This document shows positions 1 to 7,951 of a stretch of 64,000 bases of DNA, piece after piece. Numbering within the stretch: position 1 is the first letter of the stretch; every line of letters begins with the position of its first letter. A program made the translations under genes and the position numbers. The notes under the pieces are model-generated. The model ran no database searches, was not told where the DNA came from, and saw nothing but the letters and a program-made list of their open reading frames with translations. The DNA lies in contig DATDOE010000016.1 in assembly GCA_035293405.1 (NCBI GenBank), positions 1 through 64,000 on the forward strand, written 5' to 3'. Origin of the DNA: Gp6-AA40 sp035293405 (GTDB lineage: Bacteria; Acidobacteriota; Vicinamibacteria; Vicinamibacterales; UBA2999).

Positions 1-1618
1 ACCCTGACGAGACGGGCAAGGGAACATCGCCTCGCCGTGCGCGACGCACGTCGAGCTCCGCCTGTGTGACGTCGAGATCGAGCGTGCGCGCGTCCACGTC
101 GATGAGGATCCCGTCACCACTCTCGACGAGCGCGAGAGGTCCTCCCACGGCCGATTCCGGCGACACTTCTGCGATCGTCATCCCCTTGTTGCAGAGGCCC
201 GACAGCTGTCCGTCGGACACGAAAGCGACATCGTTCTCGAGCCCGGCGGCGTAGATCGCGAAGACGACGCGTGATGCCGAACCGGCCATACCGGGTCCGC
301 CCTTGGGCCCGCATCCACGGAGCACGAGCACGTGTCCGGGTGTGAGCTCGCCCTTCTGGACGGCGGCGATGGCTTCCGGCACCCCGTCGAACACACGCGC
401 GGTGCCCTCGAAGCGGCCGCTCTGCCCAGGCTGCCTGATACCAGGCCGGGCGATGGCGCTCTCGGGCGCAAGGGAACCGCGGAGGACGACGATCGACGCG
501 TGTCGTGAGAACGGCCGATCGAGTGGCCGAATCACCTCGGCGTTGTGCACGGACGCACCCGCCAGATTGTGGCGGAGCGTGTGCCCGGTTGCGGTGAGCG
601 CCTCGAGGTCGAGGAGTGGTGCGAGTTGGGTGAGGAGTCCCTGCGCACCGCCGGCGGCTTCGAACGCATCGATTGTGTCCGGACCGTTTGGCGCAACGGC
701 GCTCAGCACAGGCACCTTCTCACCCATTTCGTTGAAGAGCGAGAACACATCGATGTTCACACCGGCTTCGACGGCCGTCGCCTGCAAGTGCTTGACGCAG
801 TTGATCGACCCGCTGACGGCGAGCACCGCCGCGGCGGCGTTGCGAAACGCGCCGGGCGTCATCACCTGCCGGGGCAACAGGTCCTCCCAGACCATGTCCA
901 CGATGCGCCGCGCCGATCGGCGCGCCAGGTCGAACATCCTCTCGCTGTTGGCCAGCACCGGCGCGCTCCCGGGCAGACTCATGCCGAGCGCCTCGCAGAC
1001 GATGTGCATCGAGTTGGCGGTGCCCATGCCGGCGCAGACACCGGGGCCGGTGATGGCGTTGTCACACATGCCGGCGAGCGTCTCCTTTGAAAGCTTGCCG
1101 AACATCGCCTGGACCGAGCCGATGAAGACTTCTTCGATGTCGACGTGCTTGCCTTCGTAGTGGCCGCTCGGCTGGTAGCCGCAGATCACGAGGATGGTCG
1201 GGATGTTGAAGCGGCCGGCGGCCATCAGGTGTGCGGGAGGCGTCTTGTCGCAGGACGACAGGCAGATCATGCCGTCGAGCTGTGCGCCTTCGATCGCAAT
1301 CTCCATGTCGTTGACGATCAGGTCGCGGCTGGCCAGCATGTAGCCGCCGCCCGAGCCGGCGCTGATGATGAAGTCGCTCGGCGCGGCCGTACGGATCTCG
1401 AAGGGGAGCCCGCCGGCGTCGCGCACTGTCTCCTTGACGACCTTCGCGATGCCGTCGAGATGGCTGAAGCAGATGGCCAGCTCCGACGAGCTGTTCACAA
1501 CCGCAATCTTGGGCTTCAGCATGTCTTCGTTGGTGAGCCCGAGCGCCTTCCACTGCGCGCGGCGGACGGCCTCGCGCGGTGAGCCGGGCTCGAAATTACT
1601 TCTCAGGACTTTTGTCAT
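1..1618 (-). CDS. IlvD/Edd family dehydratase (3' end outside window)
   Basis: Reading leftward from an ATG at 1618, the frame stays open to the window edge (about 539 codons), so only some 20-30 C-terminal residues should be missing. Family signatures are visible: a Cys near residue 50 (ELAICFSHLD), the SSCDKTPPAHL segment carrying a second cluster Cys, and GPGVCAGMGTANSM with the third. These residues hold the Fe-S cluster in dihydroxy-acid and sugar-acid dehydratases, which remove water from 2,3-dihydroxy acids. It is divergent from an MFS carrier and aconitase-X genes (22 bp between starts), so a catabolic sugar-acid or hydroxy-acid substrate is as likely as branched-chain amino acid synthesis. 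The substrate cannot be read from sequence. The family call is firm; calling it ilvD would not be. Confidence 0.85.
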   Translation of the reverse strand, partial: MTKVLRSNFEPGSPREAVRRAQWKALGLTNEDMLKPKIAVVNSSSELAICFSHLDGIAKVVKETVRDAGGLPFEIRTAAPSDFIISAGSGGGYMLASRDLIVNDMEIAIEGAQLDGMICLSSCDKTPPAHLMAAGRFNIPTILVICGYQPSGHYEGKHVDIEEVFIGSVQAMFGKLSKETLAGMCDNAITGPGVCAGMGTANSMHIVCEALGMSLPGSAPVLANSERMFDLARRSARRIVDMVWEDLLPRQVMTPGAFRNAAAAVLAVSGSINCVKHLQATAVEAGVNIDVFSLFNEMGEKVPVLSAVAPNGPDTIDAFEAAGGAQGLLTQLAPLLDLEALTATGHTLRHNLAGASVHNAEVIRPLDRPFSRHASIVVLRGSLAPESAIARPGIRQPGQSGRFEGTARVFDGVPEAIAAVQKGELTPGHVLVLRGCGPKGGPGMAGSASRVVFAIYAAGLENDVAFVSDGQLSGLCNKGMTIAEVSPESAVGGPLALVESGDGILIDVDARTLDLDVTQAELDVRRARRGDVPLPVSSG

Positions 1619-1640
1619 TGCGTCGTAATCTATCCCACCA

Positions 1641-2981
1641 ATGGCCTACACAGAAGCCGCGGCGGCTCGCTCCGCGCCGGGCGCAGACAGTCTGCTCAGG
1701 AAGACCTGGTACTGCAACTACGTACTTGGCGTGCTGACTCTCTGCTACGTCGTCAACGTCATGGATCGCTCGCAGATCCTGGCGGCATCGGTGCAGGCGA
1801 TCAAGAAGGAGTTCGGCGCCAGCGATTTCGCGATGGGCATGCTGAGCGGGATTCCGTTCGCCCTGTTCTATTCGATGATGGGCATCCCGATTGCCGCGTG
1901 GGCCGATCGGTCCAGCCGGCGCAATGTGCTGGCGCTGTCGGTCGCGACGTGGAGCGCGATGACCGCGCTGTTCGGGATGGCGCTGAATTTTCCCATGCTG
2001 TTCGCCGCGCGCGTCGGCACGGCGATTGGCGAGGCCGGCGGGAGTCCGCCGTCGCACTCGCTCATCTCCGACTATTTTCCCAAGATGCGTCGCGGAACGG
2101 CCTTTTCCGTCTTCGCCCTGGCCGTACCCATTGGCACATCGCTCGGCGCGGCATTCGGCGGGTGGGGGAACCAGTATCTCGGATGGCGGATGACGTTCGT
2201 GGCTGCCGGACTGCCAGGCATTCTGATCGCGGTCCTCGTGTGGCTCACGGTCAAGGAACCGCCGCGGGGAATGGCCGACGGTGTCAGCTACGCGGCCGCC
2301 AACGCCAAAGCACCAGGCATGCTCGAAGTGCTGGGCTTCCTGTGGCGTCGTCCATCGTTTCGCCACCTGAGCCTGGCCGCCGCGCTGCACTCGGTCGTTT
2401 GGTACGCGAGCGGGGCGTTCAACAACGCGTTTCTCCAGCGGTCGCACGAGATGTCAGTGTCGCAGGCCGGATACTGGATCTCCATTCTTGCGGCGATCGC
2501 CGGGATTGGTACGTTCCTCGGCGGGTATGCGGCCGATCGGCTCAGCACGCGACGAAACGATCGGCGCTGGTACATGTGGGTTCCGGGCGTGGCCACGCTG
2601 CTCTGTGTACCGTTTCAGTTCCTCGCCTATCTGTCGCCCAGCTTGTCGGTGACGCTGCCCTCGTTCGTAGGCCTGATGTTGATGGCGGCGGTGTTCTTCG
2701 GGCCGTCGTTTGCGATGACGCAGTCGCTGGCGACGCTGCGGATGCGCTCGGTGGCGACGTCGGTGCTGCTGTTCATTCAAACGCTGATTGGCAATGGCCT
2801 CGGACCGTCAATGACCGGCTTCATCAGCGACTGGCTGCGACCGGCGTATCAGACGGATTCGCTCCGTTACGCGCTGGTCATCATCGGCGTGGTCAACCTC
2901 TGGGCGGCGGTGCACTACCTGCTCGGGGCGCGGACGCTGCGCCACGATCTCGAAGTGAGTGAGAAGCTCGCCACCGCGTAA
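1641..2981 (+). CDS. MFS transporter
   Basis: This 446-residue polytopic membrane protein has about 12 hydrophobic segments and the major facilitator loop signature after TM2 (AAWADRSSRRN, near residue 90). The N-terminal half (YVVNVMDRSQILAAS) resembles the spinster-like and anion:cation symporter branches that import organic acids. Its stop overlaps the start of the aconitase-X large subunit (TAATG), so the three + strand genes that follow are probably one transcript. From this context it should import the acid that the two dehydratases act on. That substrate assignment is inference. Confidence 0.85.
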   Translation: MAYTEAAAARSAPGADSLLRKTWYCNYVLGVLTLCYVVNVMDRSQILAASVQAIKKEFGASDFAMGMLSGIPFALFYSMMGIPIAAWADRSSRRNVLALSVATWSAMTALFGMALNFPMLFAARVGTAIGEAGGSPPSHSLISDYFPKMRRGTAFSVFALAVPIGTSLGAAFGGWGNQYLGWRMTFVAAGLPGILIAVLVWLTVKEPPRGMADGVSYAAANAKAPGMLEVLGFLWRRPSFRHLSLAAALHSVVWYASGAFNNAFLQRSHEMSVSQAGYWISILAAIAGIGTFLGGYAADRLSTRRNDRRWYMWVPGVATLLCVPFQFLAYLSPSLSVTLPSFVGLMLMAAVFFGPSFAMTQSLATLRMRSVATSVLLFIQTLIGNGLGPSMTGFISDWLRPAYQTDSLRYALVIIGVVNLWAAVHYLLGARTLRHDLEVSEKLATA

Positions 2982-4270
2982 TGAGACTCACTGACCACGA
3001 GAAGCGGATGCTCGACGGCCGCGAGGGGAAAGCGCGGCAGAAGGCGATGGAATTGCTCGTGCGCTACGCAGAGGCGCTCGGGGCAGAGGCCTTCGTCGAC
3101 ACCCGCAATGTGGCCGGTGTGCCCGGCTCCGCCAGTCCGTTCCTGCAGAACTACTACAAGGACAAGGGCGCGGACGGCCTCGATGCGATCTTCTCGCACT
3201 TCGATCTCGACTCCGACGAGCTGGTCGAGGTTCCGCAGGCCCTCGTGCCGACGTTCCATCTTCAGGGCGGCGCCGATCCGACCGGCTGGCAGACACTGGG
3301 CGTGAAGGTCGAGGTCTTCCGCAACTACCAGGAGCGCGAGAGCTTTGCCGCCAAGCACGACGTGGGCATCCTCAAGACGTGCACGCCGTATCTGGCGGGG
3401 AACGTGCCGGCCAAGGGCGAACACCTCGCGTGGATGGAATCGTCCGCCGTCATCTACGCCAACTCAGTGCTGGGTGCGCGTACCAACACCGAAGGACGGG
3501 AGAGTACCAGCGCCGCGATGCTGACCGGGAAGATCCCCGACTGGGGTCTGCACCAGGCCGAGCATCGATTCGGCACGCACCGCATCGACGTTGAGGTCGC
3601 TGTCGACTCGGTGATGGACTGGGGCATGCTCGGCTACTACGTCGGCGACGTCGTTCAGGAGCGGATTCCCGTCGTCGTCGGAACGTTCGGCCGGCCGGAG
3701 ATCGTCCGCCTGAAGCATTTTGGCGCCGCGGCCTCGAGCTCCGGTGGCGTCGAGATGTACCACATCGTCGGCGTCACGCCGGAAGCAGACTCTCTCGAGA
3801 TGGCCTTCGGTCCCAGGACGCCAGTCGAGACGTTCACCTACGGCAAAGCGGAGCAGCGTCGTGTCTACGATCGGCTGAACGCCAATGCGAGCGACCCGAA
3901 TGTGGACTTCGTGATGCTGGGATGTCCGCATGCCGCGCTCGAGCAGATCAGGGAAGCGGCGAGGTTGCTCGACGGGAAGAAGGTCAGCGCGAACTGCAAC
4001 CTCTGGATCTTCACGTCTCGGGCGGTGAAGAGCCAGGCGCAGGAAGCGGGTCTTCTCAAACCGCTCAGCGATGCCGGCGCCGTACTTCTCACCGACACGT
4101 GCGCGGCGTTTGCGCAGGCGTTGCCGCCAGGCACCAAGGTTGCTGCTCTGGATTCGGCGAAGCAGGTCCACTACCTGCCGGCCATCCTCGGGGTCCAGGC
4201 ATGGTTCGGATCGACGACGGACTGCATCAGCGCTGCGCTCACGGGCCGGTGGTCTGGAGAGCGGCCGTGA
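2981..4270 (+). CDS. Aconitase X catalytic (large) subunit
   Basis: This 429-residue protein matches the AcnX (DUF521) catalytic domain. Visible signatures are CTPYLAGNVPAKGEHLAWME (about residues 131-150), ESSAVIYANSVLGARTN and GCPHAALEQI, with scattered Cys (KTCTPY, VSANCNLW, TDTCAAF) that would ligate an Fe-S cluster. AcnX enzymes are lyases. Characterised bacterial two-subunit forms dehydrate cis-3-hydroxy-L-proline, and archaeal ones act on phosphomevalonate. The small swivel subunit follows with a 4-base overlap (GTGA), the usual arrangement. In a bacterium, next to a carrier and a second dehydratase, hydroxyproline-like catabolism is the best guess. The fold assignment is strong; the substrate is inferred. 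Confidence 0.85.
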   Translation: MRLTDHEKRMLDGREGKARQKAMELLVRYAEALGAEAFVDTRNVAGVPGSASPFLQNYYKDKGADGLDAIFSHFDLDSDELVEVPQALVPTFHLQGGADPTGWQTLGVKVEVFRNYQERESFAAKHDVGILKTCTPYLAGNVPAKGEHLAWMESSAVIYANSVLGARTNTEGRESTSAAMLTGKIPDWGLHQAEHRFGTHRIDVEVAVDSVMDWGMLGYYVGDVVQERIPVVVGTFGRPEIVRLKHFGAAASSSGGVEMYHIVGVTPEADSLEMAFGPRTPVETFTYGKAEQRRVYDRLNANASDPNVDFVMLGCPHAALEQIREAARLLDGKKVSANCNLWIFTSRAVKSQAQEAGLLKPLSDAGAVLLTDTCAAFAQALPPGTKVAALDSAKQVHYLPAILGVQAWFGSTTDCISAALTGRWSGERP

Positions 4271-4695
4271 CGGTCTCGACGAAGATCGTGCTGCGAGGGC
4301 GAAGCGTGTATGGCGGGCGCGCGGAAGGCGAAGCGCTCGTCACGCGCCAGACGATCCCCGGCTGGGGAGGCGTGAACCCGGTGAAAGGGATCATTACCGA
4401 GACGCAGCACGAGCTTCGCGGTCAGAGCTTCACGGACAGGGTGCTGGTGTTTCGAGGCGCCAAGGGATCGTCGGGCTGGTCGGCGATGTACCACACCGCC
4501 CGCCTCGCCGGCACCGCACCGAAGGCGCTGATCTTCAACGAGATGACGACGAAGGTTGCTCTGGGTGCCGTCGTCATGCGGATTCCGAGCATCACGGATC
4601 TCGATCGGGATCCGCTGGATGTCATTGAAACCGGCGACTGGGTCACCGTGGATGCCGACCGCGGGATCGTCGAGATCATCAAAAAGAGGCCATAG
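4267..4695 (+). CDS. Aconitase X swivel (small) subunit
   Basis: This 142-residue DUF126/AcnX swivel domain starts at a GTG inside the stop of the catalytic subunit (GTGA). Typical features are LRGRSVYGGRAEGEALVT at the N-terminus, the FRGAKGSSGWSAMYHTAR segment (about residues 59-76) that lines the active site of swivelling aconitases, and a C-terminal TGDWVTVDADRGIVEI strand pair. It must pair with the large subunit at 2981-4270 to form an active dehydratase. It is the last gene of the block: an AT-rich spacer with a promoter-like dyad follows. Confidence 0.85.
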   Translation: MTVSTKIVLRGRSVYGGRAEGEALVTRQTIPGWGGVNPVKGIITETQHELRGQSFTDRVLVFRGAKGSSGWSAMYHTARLAGTAPKALIFNEMTTKVALGAVVMRIPSITDLDRDPLDVIETGDWVTVDADRGIVEIIKKRP

Positions 4696-4713
4696 TCTTA
4701 ATTTTATAAATAT

Positions 4714-4762
4714 TGAACTTGACTATATTAACTATCGTAGCTGATAGTGTTGATCAAGTTCA
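4714..4762. promoter_or_regulatory. AT-rich spacer with nested inverted repeats (candidate operator)
   Basis: This short, very AT-rich spacer holds two nested dyads. The outer one, TGAACTTGA (4714-4722) against TCAAGTTCA (4754-4762), is a perfect 9-bp match. The inner one is ACTATC (4731-4736) against GATAGT (4743-4748), and ACTATA at 4722-4727 is a near direct copy of the inner half-site. It lies directly before a DNA-binding DUF2089 gene and its outer half reaches the ATG, so autoregulation is the natural reading. No clear Shine-Dalgarno sequence precedes either possible start. Function is inferred from symmetry and position only. Confidence 0.45.
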
Positions 4763-5169
4763 TGGCAACAAAGGACTGGCACACACTAACTCGGCTGACC
4801 GGAGGCTCGCCCATCGAAATCGAACGGGTGCGCCTGATTCAGCAGGACGTGGCGATTGAGGGGCCGTTTGAACTGCCTCCACTCGCGCAGCTGTCGGCAG
4901 ACGACCAGGTCTTCGTGGCGGCCTTCGTGCGGTGCCACGGCTCCATCAAGCAGATGGAGAAGTTCTTTGGCGTCAGCTATCCGACCATCAAGAACCGCCT
5001 GAACAAGATCGGCGCGCAGCTGCCATTCATGGAAGTGGAGCCTGCGCCGGACCCCGAAGCGAGGCGCGCGTCCGCGAGCGAGTTGCTCTCCCGGCTGGAG
5101 AGCGGCGAGATGACGGCGCAGGACGTGCTCTCGAAGCTCAAATCATCTTCAGAAGGGGACAAGTCATGA
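4762..5169 (+). CDS. DUF2089-family HTH protein
   Basis: About 135 residues from the ATG at 4762; a GTG at 4747 would add five residues but lies inside the inner operator dyad. The middle (about residues 45-80) reads as a helix-turn-helix, RCHGSIKQMEKFFGVSYPTIKNRL, here named only by its core QMEKFFGVSYPTIKNRL. The C-terminal helix pair, SASELLSRLESGEMTAQDVL, is a SHOCT-like motif that recurs at the N-terminus of the next protein. DUF2089 proteins are small putative transcription factors. The stop overlaps the next start (ATGA), so the two are co-translated. The spacer upstream could be its own operator. Confidence 0.75.
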   Translation: MATKDWHTLTRLTGGSPIEIERVRLIQQDVAIEGPFELPPLAQLSADDQVFVAAFVRCHGSIKQMEKFFGVSYPTIKNRLNKIGAQLPFMEVEPAPDPEARRASASELLSRLESGEMTAQDVLSKLKSSSEGDKS

Positions 5170-5597
5170 GTGACGACTCCAGGCGGGTACTTGAACTGCT
5201 GGCTCAGGGGAAGATCACCGTCGAAGAGGCCGACCAGCTGCTTCGCGCGTTGACCGATCAGCCCTCACGCACCGACGCGGCGCCGAAGGTGGACGCCGGT
5301 GGAACCGCGAAGCCTCGCTTCATCCGCATCCACGTCCACAAGCCCGCACGGGAAGGACGCGAGGCGAAGGACGTGAACATCCGCGTGCCGATGGCCGTTG
5401 TGCGCGGCGGCATGCGCCTCGGTACCTTGATCCCTGGCCTGCAGGACCGCATGAACGCCCGGCTCCGAGAGCGGGGCATGGACGTCGACCTCTCGAAGCT
5501 CGATCCGGCGGCGATCGAGTCGATACTTGCCGACCTCGGCGAAGTGAATATCGACGTCAACGGAAGCGGCGAACAGGTTCGCATCACCTGCGAATAG
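5166..5597 (+). CDS. SHOCT-like / YvlB-type small protein
   Basis: This 143-residue protein has an N-terminal module SRRVLELLAQGKITVEEADQ, the helix pair seen at the start of YvlB/LiaX-like and DUF4097-linked proteins. A Lys/Arg-rich linker and an alpha/beta C-terminal part (VPMAVVRGGMRLGTLIPGLQ, then an acidic VNIDVNGSGEQV strand) follow. No signal peptide or membrane segment is visible, so it is probably cytosolic. Its first codon overlaps the stop of the DUF2089 gene, and both share the same short helical motif, which suggests the two interact. The molecular role is unknown. Confidence 0.7.
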   Translation: MSDDSRRVLELLAQGKITVEEADQLLRALTDQPSRTDAAPKVDAGGTAKPRFIRIHVHKPAREGREAKDVNIRVPMAVVRGGMRLGTLIPGLQDRMNARLRERGMDVDLSKLDPAAIESILADLGEVNIDVNGSGEQVRITCE

Positions 5598-5614
5598 CGC
5601 AGAAGGAATCAGCC

Positions 5615-6424
5615 GTGAACACCGTACTCATCACAGGATGCTCCTCCGGCATAGGCAGGATGGCCACCGGTCTCTTTGCGGGACGAGGATGGAACGTCGT
5701 GGCCACGGCCAGGCAGCCGGAAGTGTTGTCGGATCTGGCAGCGCCGAACGTCGCCCTCCTCCAGCTCGACGTGACGGACGAGACATCCGTTGCCGCGGCC
5801 GTCAGCGCCGCGGTTGCCCGGTTCGGCCGGATCGACGTGCTCGTCAACAACGCGGGGTACGGCCACTTCGGCCCGCTCGAAGCGATCAGCGGCGCCGACC
5901 TCGCGCGTGTATTCGGTGTCAACGTGCTCGGTCTGGCCGCGGTCACGCGCCACGTCCTGCCGGTGATGCGCCGCCAGCAGAGTGGCACGGTAGTCAACGT
6001 CTCGTCGATCGGCGGCCGCGTGACGGGGCCCCTCGCATCGGCCTACTACGCCTCGAAATTTGCGGTCGAAGGGCTCTCCGATTCGCTGGCCTACGAGCTG
6101 AAGGCGCACGGCATCCGCGTGAAGCTCGTCGAGCCGGCGCACTTCAAGACGCGTTTCATCGACCGATCACTGCAGTGGGCGACGCACGAGGCCTACGAGC
6201 CGCAGACGAGCAACATGCGCGCCTGGGTCGAGCACAGCGATCGCCGCGCGCCCAGCGCGGAACCGGTGGCCGAGGCGATCTATCGGGCCGCGACGGATCG
6301 ATCGGCACGCCTGCGGTACCCGGTCAAAGGACGGGTGCTGCTGGCCATGCACGCGATGCTCCCGAGCGTGCTGTGGCGGGGCATGATTGCTGCCGGCCTC
6401 ACGAGGCGGCCGAAGGCGGCGTGA
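5615..6424 (+). CDS. Short-chain dehydrogenase/reductase
   Basis: This 269-residue classical SDR starts at GTG 5615 behind a good Shine-Dalgarno (AGAAGGA, 5601-5607). The NAD(P) Rossmann motif TGCSSGIG sits at residues 7-14, then LDVTD, the NNAG motif near residue 80, a catalytic Ser in VNVSSIGG, and Tyr/Lys in YYASK. It oxidises or reduces a hydroxyl or carbonyl group with a nicotinamide cofactor. It is 17 bp downstream of the YvlB-like gene and may share its transcript. The substrate is not evident. Confidence 0.88.
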   Translation: MNTVLITGCSSGIGRMATGLFAGRGWNVVATARQPEVLSDLAAPNVALLQLDVTDETSVAAAVSAAVARFGRIDVLVNNAGYGHFGPLEAISGADLARVFGVNVLGLAAVTRHVLPVMRRQQSGTVVNVSSIGGRVTGPLASAYYASKFAVEGLSDSLAYELKAHGIRVKLVEPAHFKTRFIDRSLQWATHEAYEPQTSNMRAWVEHSDRRAPSAEPVAEAIYRAATDRSARLRYPVKGRVLLAMHAMLPSVLWRGMIAAGLTRRPKAA

Positions 6425-6427
6425 ACT

Positions 6428-6510
6428 AATTCAGAATTCAGAATTCAGAATGCAGAAACAAGACCCCGTCGATCCTCTATGTCTGCATTCTGCATTCTGA
6501 ATTCTGCATT
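6428..6510. repeat. Heptamer-built inverted repeat (ATTCAGA family); possible bidirectional terminator
   Basis: The left arm (6428-6456) consists of tandem ATTCAGA heptamers ending in ATGCAGA. The right arm (6482-6510) is its reverse complement with 27 of 29 positions matching, and the loop is 25 bases. It lies between two convergent genes (stops at 6424 and 6523), where a long hairpin could stop transcription from both sides. It is one of several repeats of this architecture in the window. Confidence 0.75.
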
Positions 6511-6522
6511 ACACCGCAGCGT

Positions 6523-7821
6523 CTAGTCCGCGCGATCCAGATTGTCCGCAAGGCGCTGCCGCAGCGCTGCGTAGTCGATCGCGTGCACAGCGCCGGTACC
6601 CGCGAGGTCGAGCGCATGCGCGGCAGCGGCGCCCATCGCGATACACGGCCCCATCACGCGGACGGCTGAGAGCGCGCTGACGTCCGCGTCGATGCAGCGG
6701 CCGGCGGCGACGATGTTGTCCGCGTCCTTGGGGATCATGCAGGAGAGCGGAATGTAATACACGTGGTCGGGCGCGAACTTCTCCCAGTGCACCAGATCGG
6801 GCGCGTTGTGCAGCTCCACCCACCACGCACACCGGGCGGCGGCATCGGTGGGGCGATGGCCGGCGCGGATCTCGTCGAGCGTCAACTGACCGCGGCCCAC
6901 GATCCAGCGCGTCTGCCGGAGGCCGGGGTTGCCATACACGCGGACCTGCGCATGGCGAAAGATCTGCGGGAACTCGGCCTGCAGAAACCGGATCACGTTG
7001 TCCGCCTGGCGCCGTCCCTCGAAAACCATCTTCGCGCTCCCCAGCGGATCGAGCGGCGTCTCGAAGTGCGTGACGTTGGCCAGCATGATGTTCTTGCCGG
7101 GGAAGTGCATGAGGAAGCCGTCGTGCCGCACGAGCCCGTACCGGTGGCCTCGCTCGGCGAGCCGATCGTGCACGTCTTTGATGACCAGGTCCTTGACGGT
7201 GTCGGTGTCGTAGCCCTCGATGAGAAAGTTCAGCGAGCCGTAGACCGCGGCATCCGGTTCGCGGACCTCGAGCCCGGCCTCGTAGCTCAGGCTCGCATCA
7301 CCCGACGCATCGACGAATCCGTGTGCCGCCACACGCACGGCGCCGAACCGGGTCGCGAACTCGATGTGCCGCACACGCCGGTCCTCGAACGACACCGCAG
7401 TCATGACCGCGCCCAGCAAGGTCTGGATGCCGGCCGCTTCCACCTGACGCTCGATCCATCGGGCCAGACGCACTTCGTCGTACTGAAACGTAATCGTGCC
7501 GGTCATCGAGACGCGCCGATTCAGCGAGCCTTCAGCGGTGAGGTCGGCAATGAGATCGTCGGCGATGCCGTGCGTGATCTGGTACGGCTGCGGTCCGTGC
7601 GTGTACAGGCCGATGATCGTGCCGATGATCGAGCCGATCGCCTGGCCACCAAGGGCTGGCGCGGCGTCGACGAGCACAACCTTCCGTCCACAGCGTGCGG
7701 CTTCGAGCGCGGCCGAGACACCGGCAATCCCGGCGCCCACGACACAGATGTCCGCAGTAATCGTTGCCGGCGCGGCCCGCGGCGGTCGTCGAACGACCCT
7801 TGCGGTCGTGTCTGGCGGCAT
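6523..7821 (-). CDS. FAD-dependent oxidoreductase
   Basis: This 432-residue flavoprotein has a dinucleotide-binding motif near residue 27, VVGAGIAGVSAALEAARCG, followed by the acidic end of strand 2 (VLVD) and APALGGQA. The second FAD contact, near the C-terminus, is IVAAGRCIDADVSALSAVRV, as in FAD_oxidored-type proteins (PF12831). No signal peptide is visible. It is convergent with the SDR and divergent from the aminotransferase, with a repeat-filled spacer in between. The electron donor is unknown. Given the neighbouring dehydratases and aminotransferase, a role in amino-acid or hydroxy-acid oxidation is plausible but unproven. Confidence 0.8.
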   Translation of the reverse strand: MPPDTTARVVRRPPRAAPATITADICVVGAGIAGVSAALEAARCGRKVVLVDAAPALGGQAIGSIIGTIIGLYTHGPQPYQITHGIADDLIADLTAEGSLNRRVSMTGTITFQYDEVRLARWIERQVEAAGIQTLLGAVMTAVSFEDRRVRHIEFATRFGAVRVAAHGFVDASGDASLSYEAGLEVREPDAAVYGSLNFLIEGYDTDTVKDLVIKDVHDRLAERGHRYGLVRHDGFLMHFPGKNIMLANVTHFETPLDPLGSAKMVFEGRRQADNVIRFLQAEFPQIFRHAQVRVYGNPGLRQTRWIVGRGQLTLDEIRAGHRPTDAAARCAWWVELHNAPDLVHWEKFAPDHVYYIPLSCMIPKDADNIVAAGRCIDADVSALSAVRVMGPCIAMGAAAAHALDLAGTGAVHAIDYAALRQRLADNLDRAD

Positions 7822-7836
7822 CCCTGAATATTAGCC

Positions 7837-7944
7837 GGTTGGTGGTTCTTGGTTGGTGGTTCATGGTAGATATGGAACGCACACCTGAACCGCGAGCCAC
7901 CAAGCTGTAACACCCAAGAACCACGAACCACGAACCAAGAACCA
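7837..7944. repeat. Heptamer-built inverted repeat (GGTTCNT family) in a divergent promoter region
   Basis: The left arm 7837-7866 is four heptamers of the form GGTTNNT. The right arm 7914-7944, reverse-complemented, is again GGTTCTT and GGTTCGT units. The two arms could pair over most of about 30 positions. The element fills nearly all of the 130 bp between two divergent genes, so it either contains or displaces their promoters. Confidence 0.7.
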
Positions 7945-7951
7945 AAAAGAC

